Below are positions 1 through 6,449 of a stretch of DNA of 49,002 nucleotides, piece by piece. The position numbers were made by a program, and so were the translations under genes. The notes beneath the pieces are model-generated. The model was not told where the DNA came from. It was given only the letters and a program-made list of their open reading frames with translations, and did no database searches. Each line of letters starts with the position of its first letter. Positions within the stretch are counted from its first letter, which is position 1. This DNA is from Myxococcales bacterium. Its GTDB lineage: Bacteria > Myxococcota > UBA796 > SXON01. The stretch spans positions 1 through 49,002 of the forward strand of contig SHYX01000035.1 of the NCBI GenBank assembly GCA_009692585.1, given 5' to 3'.

Positions 1-905
1 CAGGCCAACGCGGCGGCGCCGGCGCCATAGCCATCCGCGTCGTCATCGGCGTACCACACGGCGATGTCGATCGCGCCGTCATCGACGACCCCATCACAGT
101 CCTCGTCGACGCCATCGCACGTCTCGTCGGCGCCGGGGTGGACGGTCGCGTCGCCATCGTTGCAGTCGTCATCCACCACGGCGTACCCGGCGGGCAGCAC
201 ACAGGCGGGCTCAGCGACGGTGGCGTCGCCGTGCCCGTCGCCATCGACGTCGGCGTAAAAGTCGGTGGTGACGCCCTCGTCGACGGTTCCGTCGCAATCA
301 TTGTCACGTTCGTCGCACTGCTCGTCCGCCTCGGGCGAGGTGCCGTCGTCGGTGTCGTCGCAGTCCCGGTCGTTGTCGACGAGGTAATCCTCGCCGGCGC
401 AAGAGACCTGGGGCGCGCCTGGATCCCCGTAGCCGTCACCGTCGGCGTCCACCCAGCGGGTTTCGCCGAGGCCTTCGTCGATCTCGCCGTCGCAGTTGTC
501 GTCAAGCTGGTTGCAGGTTTCTTCGGCGTCCGGGTGGATGGTGCGGTTGGCGTCGTCGCAGTCGCCGGCCTGCCCGACAAAGCCATCGGGGGGCTCACAT
601 GCGTCGAGCGCTGTCGCCGCGTCATCGCCGTAGCCGTCTCCGTCGGTGTCGGGCCAGAAGGGCGTCTGGAGGCCCTCGTCGATGAAGCCGTCGCAGTTGT
701 TGTCGATGCTGTCGCAGAGCTCGACCGCACCAGGGTGGACGTCGATGTTGCTGTCGTCGCAATCGCCTTCGGAAAGCAGGTAGGAGTCGCCGTCCTCGTC
801 GACGCCGCCAAGGGAGTCCGTGATCGGCGCGGTGTCGCCCTTGTCCGCGGCGAGGCAGCCGGTGAAAAGCACACAGAGGAGGGCTGACAGAGGGAGGGGG
901 CGCAT
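1..905 (-). CDS. MopE-like repeat lipoprotein, partial (C-terminus beyond left edge)
   Basis: The reading frame is open from ATG at 905 to the left edge, so only the first ~301 residues are seen. The N-terminus is a lipoprotein signal with lipobox LFTGC (Cys17). After it come at least four copies of a Cys/Asp-rich module of the form GDCDD-x6-HPGA-x-E-x-C-(x)-D-x-x-D-x-x-CDG-x-x-DEG, each followed by an Asp-rich DxDGDGYGD segment. This matches the putative metal-binding repeat found in MopE-type and myxobacterial surface proteins; the acidic loops suggest calcium or metal binding. The protein is probably exported and anchored to a membrane. The same module occurs 12 times in the large protein at 22.4-26.7 kb. 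A TATACT box lies 6 nt upstream of the start and no Shine-Dalgarno is visible. The specific role is unknown. Confidence 0.85.
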   Translation of the reverse strand, partial: MRPLPLSALLCVLFTGCLAADKGDTAPITDSLGGVDEDGDSYLLSEGDCDDSNIDVHPGAVELCDSIDNNCDGFIDEGLQTPFWPDTDGDGYGDDAATALDACEPPDGFVGQAGDCDDANRTIHPDAEETCNQLDDNCDGEIDEGLGETRWVDADGDGYGDPGAPQVSCAGEDYLVDNDRDCDDTDDGTSPEADEQCDERDNDCDGTVDEGVTTDFYADVDGDGHGDATVAEPACVLPAGYAVVDDDCNDGDATVHPGADETCDGVDEDCDGVVDDGAIDIAVWYADDDADGYGAGAAALA

Positions 906-911
906 GGGGAG

Positions 912-917
912 AGTATA
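912..917 (-). promoter_or_regulatory. Putative -10 box (TATACT) for the MopE-like lipoprotein
   Basis: On the minus strand TATACT ends 6 nt before the ATG at 905, so transcription would begin at or next to the start codon and give a leaderless or near-leaderless mRNA. No purine-rich ribosome binding site lies between. No good TTGACA-like -35 is visible at 16-18 nt spacing, so the call rests on the -10 alone. Confidence 0.35.
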
Positions 918-935
918 CACCTCGCGTCGAGCCCT

Positions 936-1140
936 TCAGCACCCGGCAGCGTTCGCAGGGAGGTCCACGCGGTATGTCTTCCCGGAATTCGAGTTGAAGT
1001 GCAGCTTGATGTTCGTCATTGTCTGCGTCCAGGAGTAATCCGCCCCCAGTCCTGGCCGCCGAGGAGCACGTCGCGCCCCATCTCTCCGACGCGTTGGCGC
1101 CACGCGCGCTCCGTCGAGCCGCCGGGAGGCGGCGGCGCAC
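936..1140 (-). pseudogene. Frameshifted coding remnant, function unknown
   Basis: This part of the 306-nt gap between the two lipoproteins looks coding on the minus strand but in two frames. One frame reads a Pro-rich linker then ERAWRQRVGEMGRDVLLGGQ up to DWG. A run of five G at about 1041-1045 then breaks the frame, and the other frame continues ADYSWTQTMTNIKLHF ... KTYRVDLPANAAGC and stops at 936. Adding one G would join them into a natural-looking C-terminus with the codon bias of its neighbours. It is either a genuine frameshifted pseudogene or a homopolymer sequencing error. No clear start was found because the upstream part overlaps the lipoprotein gene ending at 1213. I do not recognise the family. 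Confidence 0.35.
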
Positions 1141-1212
1141 CGCGTGAGCGCCTGGAAAAGCTGCTTTCCGCCACTCTGCCTTCGGGACCCTGACCGCAGC
1201 CGGCCCGACCCA

Positions 1213-2223
1213 TCAGTCGTCCTCGGCCAGGTTCATCGCGTTCACCCCGCCGTCGTCGTCCAGCGCTGGGGTGTAGTGCAGCGCCCAGTCCTTGCGTTCG
1301 CCCGCGCCGTCGCCCTCGAAGCCCACGACGGTCCCGACGAATCGATAGTCGAACCCACTGAGCTGCGTACCGGGTGAGTAGTTGGTGGCCGACGCCGCCC
1401 CCGAGCTGTCGGCGGTGAGCGTGCGAAGGTAGGCGCCGCGGCCGTCGGCGTCGGCCTCGTGGAAGAACCACTCCAGGCTCGAAAACGCGCGGACGTCGGG
1501 GAGAGCAAGCGCTTCAGGCGCGGGGGGCGTCTGCTCCGCGAGCGCGCTGCCATCTTGGTTCCAGGAGGCGCTCTGGCTGAGCGGGGCCCAGGTTGCCGCC
1601 ACACCCGCGACCCCCAGGACATCGATGGTGAGGATGGCCTCCGCACCGGGCGCCGCCTCGTCGAGACAACCCCGAGCCTCCTCCAGCGACACTCCGGACT
1701 CAAAGGCGGCGGTCACGGTCGCGTGCGGTCCGTCGGCCTCGACCTTCACGGCCAGGTGGGTCGGGAGCCAGCCGAACGAAGGGTCGTAACAGTCGTGCTC
1801 GGCGCCGACCGACTGGACCACCAGCCCGTTGATCACCGGCGTCTGAACCGCCGGCAGCTCCGCCCAGGGCAACGTCACCGAGGCGGTCGACCCCGACGCG
1901 CCGACCCGCATCACCACCGAGTAGCGGGCGACCCGAAGGGCGGGGTCGCTCAGTACGGTTGTCGACACCACGAGGTCCGCGGTGTCGACGAAGGGAAACT
2001 CCTTGCACGTCGCCTCGTCGCAACCGGCGGCGTAGGTGGGCACGACCCCGGTCGTCGAGGTTCCGCCGACGACGGCGTAGGTGATCGTGTCGTCGGTGAC
2101 CTGGACGCCCAGGTGCGACAGCCGATGGTTGAACCCCCGCCAGCCAAACTGCAGCCCGCTGAGGAGCCGCACCGAGGGAATCGGGGGGTCTTCGGTGCAG
2201 GCGAGGAGCAAGTGAAGGAGCAT
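1213..2223 (-). CDS. Hypothetical lipoprotein, 336 aa
   Basis: The protein starts MLLHLLLAC, a very short lipoprotein signal with the lipid-accepting Cys at position 9. The rest is mainly beta-prone and Thr/Val/Asp-rich, with several Cys (for example GCDEATCKEF near residue 70 and ARGCLDEAAPG near 185), and ends in an acidic tail. I recognise no domain. The likely site is a periplasm- or surface-facing lipoprotein. A TATAGT sequence at 2236-2241 (minus strand) lies 12 nt before the start codon and could be a -10 box. The gene is transcribed divergently from the cytosolic protein starting at 2281, with a 57-nt gap. Confidence 0.75.
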   Translation of the reverse strand: MLLHLLLACTEDPPIPSVRLLSGLQFGWRGFNHRLSHLGVQVTDDTITYAVVGGTSTTGVVPTYAAGCDEATCKEFPFVDTADLVVSTTVLSDPALRVARYSVVMRVGASGSTASVTLPWAELPAVQTPVINGLVVQSVGAEHDCYDPSFGWLPTHLAVKVEADGPHATVTAAFESGVSLEEARGCLDEAAPGAEAILTIDVLGVAGVAATWAPLSQSASWNQDGSALAEQTPPAPEALALPDVRAFSSLEWFFHEADADGRGAYLRTLTADSSGAASATNYSPGTQLSGFDYRFVGTVVGFEGDGAGERKDWALHYTPALDDDGGVNAMNLAEDD

Positions 2224-2280
2224 TGGAGGCTGCGGACTATAGCAGGGGCGGCGAGATAGGGGCCCGCTTCAGGAGTGACC

Positions 2281-2751
2281 ATGGCGAGCGAGGACGACGA
2301 CAACTGCGACGTGATGGAAGACCGCCGCTGGCGCCGGGGCGGCTGGACTGCCCAGGTGCTCAAGAACGAGGACGACGACGGGTGGGCGGTCTCGATGACC
2401 TGCGCCGGCCAGCAGGAACCCGCGCTGGTCGGGCCGTGGACGATGGGTCGCGACAAGAAGAACCCCAAGCCGCTCGACGCCGGGGCGTTCGGTGTACTGG
2501 TCAAGACGGTCACCGAGGTGATCCGACGGCACGAACACGCCGCCCACGCTCGCCTCCATCGCGCGTTGACCTACCTGCGCGACGACGGCCTCCGCGTTCG
2601 CGCCGAGCTCGACATCACCCCCGACGAATACGACGCCTACGCGGTCTTGCGCTGCGTGGACGACCTCACCGGGGAAGAGCTCTGGACCGGAAGGGTCTCG
2701 CCGTCGTTACGGCTGAGTGCGGCGACCGTGGACGGGTTGTTGGCACGCTGA
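2281..2751 (+). CDS. Hypothetical cytosolic protein, 156 aa
   Basis: The ATG at 2281 is chosen over a GTG six nt upstream because AGGAG at 2271-2275 is well spaced from it. The protein is soluble, acidic at the N-terminus (MASEDDDN), and carries a central helix (VLVKTVTEVIRRHEHAAHAR) followed by a beta-rich C-terminal half. It has no signal peptide, membrane segment or catalytic motif that I recognise. It lies 200 nt upstream of the ribosomal/replication operon on the same strand, but the gap argues for separate transcription. Confidence 0.7.
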   Translation: MASEDDDNCDVMEDRRWRRGGWTAQVLKNEDDDGWAVSMTCAGQQEPALVGPWTMGRDKKNPKPLDAGAFGVLVKTVTEVIRRHEHAAHARLHRALTYLRDDGLRVRAELDITPDEYDAYAVLRCVDDLTGEELWTGRVSPSLRLSAATVDGLLAR

Positions 2752-2773
2752 GCCCGAGGATCGCTCGCGACCC

Positions 2774-2802
2774 TTGACGCCCACGCCCCCCCAGGCTAAC
2801 CG
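2774..2802 (+). promoter_or_regulatory. Candidate promoter for the rplY-mutS operon
   Basis: TTGACG at 2774-2779 and TAACCG at 2797-2802 are separated by 17 nt, the usual sigma-70 spacing. The -35 matches well and the -10 poorly. It would give an approximately 140-nt leader before rplY. No tRNA or recognisable riboswitch is visible in that leader. The 200-nt gap 2752-2951 holds nothing else I can name. Confidence 0.3.
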
Positions 2803-2951
2803 CCGGCCGCCGCACCAACCGTGTGGCACCGCTGGGTCGGGCCGTTCGGCCCCTACGTCCAAGACACAGCGTCGGTCCGCATCCGCGGGCTGACTCCGGG
2901 CCCGTCCCGGGGTGGGGACGTCATCGCCCACCCGTTGGGCCGAGGATTCGG

Positions 2952-3596
2952 ATGGAACGCTACAACATCGCTGCTGAACCCCGGGTTGCTGGTACCAAGG
3001 GCGACGTCCGCAAGGCCCGCTTGGCCGGCGCCACCCCTGGCAACATGTACCGCGCCGGCGCCGCCGCCCAGGCCATCGCCTTCAACGGGCCGGCCCTCTC
3101 GGCCATCTTTCGCAAGTCGCAGGACGCCAACACCCTGGTGACCGTCAGCGTCGGCGGGAACGACCATGTGTGCATCCTCCGCGAAATCCAGCGTCACCCG
3201 GTCACCCGGCGCGTGGAACACGTGGACTTCCTGGAGGTCAAGGCGGGGGAGCGCGTCAGCGTCACCGTCGGCGTCGTGGCCACCGGCCGTGCGGCAGGCG
3301 TCCGCGCCGGTGGGCAACTCCGGATCCTGGCCCGGTCGGTCGACCTCGACTGTGACGCGTTCACGATCCCCCGCACGGTCGAAGTGGACGTGACGTCGCT
3401 CGACACCGGTCGCTTCATCAAGGCCTCGCAGCTTCCGCTCCCGGTCGGCGCCCGCATCGTCTACAAGCAGGACTTCAACGTCGTCACCGTCGAAGGCAAG
3501 ATCAAGGACGTCCCGGCCGAAGGCGATGCCGCTGGCAAGGCCGCCCCCGCCGCCAAGGCCGCGCCGGCCGCCAAAGCCGCCCCGGGCAAGAAGTAG
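2952..3596 (+). CDS. rplY: 50S ribosomal protein bL25 (CTC/L25 family), 214 aa
   Basis: bL25 binds 5S rRNA in the large subunit. The long form seen here has an N-terminal L25 barrel (about residues 1-95, with the NTLVTVSVGGNDHVCILREI stretch and a VEHVDFLEV motif) and a C-terminal TL5/CTC beta domain (about 96-190, with VDLDCDAFTIPRTVEVDVT). It ends in a low-complexity Ala/Lys/Pro tail built of repeated KAAPAA units. ATG 2952 (MERYNIAAEPR) gives the expected L25 N-terminus; a longer in-frame GTG at 2823 adds non-homologous sequence. The gene is first in an operon with pth, three nt downstream, a common bacterial pairing. Confidence 0.95.
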   Translation: MERYNIAAEPRVAGTKGDVRKARLAGATPGNMYRAGAAAQAIAFNGPALSAIFRKSQDANTLVTVSVGGNDHVCILREIQRHPVTRRVEHVDFLEVKAGERVSVTVGVVATGRAAGVRAGGQLRILARSVDLDCDAFTIPRTVEVDVTSLDTGRFIKASQLPLPVGARIVYKQDFNVVTVEGKIKDVPAEGDAAGKAAPAAKAAPAAKAAPGKK

Positions 3597-3599
3597 CCC

Positions 3600-4175
3600 G
3601 TGCACCTCGTCGTCGGCCTCGGCAACCCTGGCAGCCGCTACGCGCAGAACCGACACAACGTCGGCTTCCGCGTCGTGGAGCGGCTCGCCACCAGGGCGGG
3701 GGCGACGGTCGACAAGAAGCTTTTCGGGTCCCTGGTCGCCGAACTGCAGCTCGCGGGCCACCGAACGACGGTGGCCATGCCCCAGCAGTACATGAACGTT
3801 TCGGGGCAGCCCGCGGCGTCACTGCTCGGCTACTACAAGGTGGCCCCCGCCGATCTCGTCGTGGTCCACGACGACATGGACCTGCCGCTCGGCCGCCTCC
3901 GGGTGCGCGTGGGCGGCGGCCACGGGGGTCACAACGGCGTCCGTGACATCCAGCGCACCTGCGGCGCGGATTTCGTGCGGGTGCGGATGGGCGTCGCCCG
4001 CCCGCCGCCCGAATGGAATCCGGCCGACTACGTACTCGCCAATTTCAAGCCCGATGAAGAGCCCGCCGTGGACTCCATGGTCGATGCCGCGGTTGACGCG
4101 GTGGAGAGCGTGGTTCGCGACGGGGTCACCGCCACCATGAATCGTTTCAACGCCTCCCGCGTGGAGTCCGCATGA
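3600..4175 (+). CDS. pth: Peptidyl-tRNA hydrolase, 191 aa
   Basis: Pth releases peptidyl groups from tRNAs that drop off ribosomes. The start is GTG at 3600, three nt after rplY. The family signature GLGNPGSRYAQNRHNVGFRV is complete, including the catalytic His in RHN and the tRNA-binding Asn. The second signature VVVHDDMDLPLG contains the conserved Asp, and GGHGGHNGVRDI is the third conserved block. Length is normal for bacterial Pth. The stop codon overlaps the rpsF start as ATGA, so the two are probably translationally coupled. Confidence 0.97.
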   Translation: MHLVVGLGNPGSRYAQNRHNVGFRVVERLATRAGATVDKKLFGSLVAELQLAGHRTTVAMPQQYMNVSGQPAASLLGYYKVAPADLVVVHDDMDLPLGRLRVRVGGGHGGHNGVRDIQRTCGADFVRVRMGVARPPPEWNPADYVLANFKPDEEPAVDSMVDAAVDAVESVVRDGVTATMNRFNASRVESA

Positions 4176-4624
4176 CCATCCAGAACGAATACGAAACCAC
4201 CTACGTCGCCCGCCCGGACCTCACCGACGAGCAGATGACGCGCATCACCACCAAGATCGAACAGGTCCTCGCGTCGGGGGGCGGCACGCTCCTGGTCACC
4301 GAAGACTGGGGCAAGCGCAAGCTCGCCTACCTGATCAGCAAACACCTGCGCGGTCACTACATCTACGTCAACTACTGTGGGCCCTCGCCCATCGTCCTGG
4401 AAATCGAGCGCAACCTGCGCCTCGAAGACCAGCTCCTCCGCTTCCTCACCGTGAAGTTGGGAGACGACGTCGTCCCCGAAGAGCGCCGCACCGTCGCCGA
4501 AGAGCGGCGCCGCATGCGCATCGAGCGCATGGCCGCGCTCAAGGCCGAAGAAGAGGCCGAAGCGCGCTATCGCGCCGAAGCGGAAGAAGAAGACGCCGAA
4601 GGCGGCGTAGAAGCCGACGAATAA
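4172..4624 (+). CDS. rpsF: 30S ribosomal protein bS6, 150 aa
   Basis: This primary rRNA-binding protein of the 30S platform normally pairs with bS18. The ferredoxin-like fold begins YETTYVARPDLTDEQ and continues with WGKRKLAYLI and GHYIYVNYCG, all typical S6 blocks. Residues after about 100 form a long charged Glu/Ala/Arg-rich helix and acidic tail ending EGGVEADE, longer than the E. coli protein. The ATG overlaps the pth stop. The gene is followed 27 nt later by rplI, with no rpsR between, although S6 needs S18 for stable assembly; rpsR must lie elsewhere. Confidence 0.96.
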   Translation: MTIQNEYETTYVARPDLTDEQMTRITTKIEQVLASGGGTLLVTEDWGKRKLAYLISKHLRGHYIYVNYCGPSPIVLEIERNLRLEDQLLRFLTVKLGDDVVPEERRTVAEERRRMRIERMAALKAEEEAEARYRAEAEEEDAEGGVEADE

Positions 4625-4651
4625 TCGCCCCAACCTGTTTCGGAGCACTCC

Positions 4652-5095
4652 ATGAAGATCATTCTTCAGGCCGATGTCGACAATCTCGGTTCGACCGGCG
4701 AAGTCAAGGACGTAGCCAGCGGCTACGCCCGCAACTACCTCCTTCCCCGCGGCCTGGCGCTCCTCGCTGACCAACGCAACGTGCGTCAGCTTGAGCACCT
4801 GCAGCGCATGGCCTCGGCGCGAAACGCCAAGCTCGTCGCGGCGGCGCACGAGCTCGCCGAGAAGATCGCCAAGACGCCGGTCTCGATCAAACGGCAGGCC
4901 GGCGAAGGCGACAAGCTCTTCGGCTCGGTCTCCAACATCGACATCGCCGAGGCCCTCACCGCGGCCGGCATCCCGGTCGACCGGAAGGCGGTCGACCTGG
5001 CCGACCCCATCCGGAGCATCGGCGTGTTCCAGGTTCCGGTCAAGGTCATGCGCGGCGTCGATGCGCAGGTCAAGGTCTACGTCATTCGTAGTTAG
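4652..5095 (+). CDS. rplI: 50S ribosomal protein bL9, 147 aa
   Basis: bL9 binds 23S rRNA at the L1 stalk base and influences frame maintenance. The N-terminal domain starts MKIILQADVDNLGSTGEVKD, with the family signature GYARNYLLPRGLA. A long connecting helix (about residues 45-75) joins a C-terminal domain with GEGDKLFGSVSNIDIAEAL, as in other L9 proteins. Length is normal. A GGAG sequence nine nt upstream of the ATG serves as ribosome binding site. It sits between rpsF and dnaB, a conserved order. Confidence 0.97.
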   Translation: MKIILQADVDNLGSTGEVKDVASGYARNYLLPRGLALLADQRNVRQLEHLQRMASARNAKLVAAAHELAEKIAKTPVSIKRQAGEGDKLFGSVSNIDIAEALTAAGIPVDRKAVDLADPIRSIGVFQVPVKVMRGVDAQVKVYVIRS

Positions 5096-5115
5096 GCGCG
5101 GTTAGGCGTCCTACG

Positions 5116-6444
5116 ATGTCCAAGCACGCGTGGGAGACGGAGCGCGCCCTCTTGGGCGGTCTCCTGCTGGATCCGAGCCAGCTCGCTGAAGTCAGCGAGC
5201 GCGTTTCGGCAGCGTCGTTCTCGCGGCCTCCGCACGAAAACCTGTTCGCGCTGCTCATGGAGCTGCACGAGCGCGGCGTGCGCACCGACGTCGTCACCAT
5301 GATCGACGAGATCGGGCGTCGTAAGGCAGAGGACTACGATGGCGTGGCCTACGTGGCCGCATTGCCCAATGCCTGTCCCAGCGTCGAGAATCTGCTGACC
5401 TACGCCGAGCGGGTGCGCGAAGCGAGCGCGCGGCGGCGGCTCATCGACGCGGCCAGTCACATCGTCGAGGTCGTCAAGACCGAACCGAAGGACCTGCAGA
5501 CGCTCCTGGACGACGCCGAGCGCTCCATCTTCGAGGTGAGCCAGCTCAGCGGGCGCAGCGACTGGCACCCCCTGGCCGAGGTCATCGACGAGCAGTTCGT
5601 GATGATCCAGGACCGGGCCAAGGCTCCGGGCGCGCTGGTCGGCGTGACCACCGGCTTCTACGATCTCGACCGGATGCTGGCGGGATTGCATCCGGGCACC
5701 CTGGCGATCCTCGCCGCCCGGCCCGCCATGGGCAAGACCGCGCTGGCGCTCAACATTGCGCTGGCCGCTTCGGCCCATGGGGCGGTGGGCATCTTCTCCC
5801 TGGAGATGTCGCGACAGGAACTGTCTTCGCGCATGCTCTGCGCCCGCGGCGAGGTCGATGCGTCCCGCGTCCGGACCGGCCGCCTGGACGCCGGCGACTG
5901 GCGGCGACTGACCCAGGCCGTCGAGGACCTTCACGCCGCTCCCATCGAGATCGACGACACTCCGGGCCTGACCATCGCCCAGCTGCGCAGCAAGGCCCGG
6001 CGGCTCATGAGCAAGCGGCGCGGGCTGGCGCTCCTGGTCGTGGACTACCTCCAGCTCATGCAGGGTACGGGGGGGGCCAAGGAATCCCGCGAAAACGTCA
6101 TCAGCAACATCTCCCGTGGACTGAAGATCCTGTCCAAGGAGCTCAACGTCCCGGTGCTGGCGCTGTCCCAGCTCAACCGCTCCCTGGAAGGCCGCACCGA
6201 CAAGCGCCCACTGCCCAGCGACCTCCGCGAGTCAGGCGCCATCGAGCAGGATGCCGACGTCATCATGTTCATCTATCGCGACGAGCTCTACAATCCCGAC
6301 TCCCCCGATCGCGGCCTGGCCGAGGTGATCATCGCCAAGCAGCGCGCCGGCGCCACCGGCACCGTGAAGCTGGTCTTCGACGGCAAGTACACGCTCTTCC
6401 GCAACTACGCCGACCCCGGGTCCACGCCGGGTGGGTACGCGTAG
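5116..6444 (+). CDS. dnaB: Replicative DNA helicase DnaB, 442 aa
   Basis: This hexameric 5'-3' helicase unwinds DNA at the replication fork. The N-terminal DnaB domain (about residues 1-100, starting SKHAWETERALLGGLLLDP) is followed by a linker and the RecA-like C-terminal domain. Motifs visible are Walker A ARPAMGKTALALN (near 205), Walker B LLVVDYLQLM (near 310), LALSQLNRSLE, and SDLRESGAIEQDADVI with the arginine-finger region. No intein is present. Length is normal. The gene lies 20 nt after rplI and 5 nt before mutS, and the Shine-Dalgarno is weak. Confidence 0.97.
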   Translation: MSKHAWETERALLGGLLLDPSQLAEVSERVSAASFSRPPHENLFALLMELHERGVRTDVVTMIDEIGRRKAEDYDGVAYVAALPNACPSVENLLTYAERVREASARRRLIDAASHIVEVVKTEPKDLQTLLDDAERSIFEVSQLSGRSDWHPLAEVIDEQFVMIQDRAKAPGALVGVTTGFYDLDRMLAGLHPGTLAILAARPAMGKTALALNIALAASAHGAVGIFSLEMSRQELSSRMLCARGEVDASRVRTGRLDAGDWRRLTQAVEDLHAAPIEIDDTPGLTIAQLRSKARRLMSKRRGLALLVVDYLQLMQGTGGAKESRENVISNISRGLKILSKELNVPVLALSQLNRSLEGRTDKRPLPSDLRESGAIEQDADVIMFIYRDELYNPDSPDRGLAEVIIAKQRAGATGTVKLVFDGKYTLFRNYADPGSTPGGYA

Positions 6445-6449
6445 GGTCC

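Noticed and set aside
2823..2951. Longer GTG start for bL25 adding 43 residues
   Set aside because: The added peptide is not like any L25 N-terminus; ATG 2952 gives the expected start.
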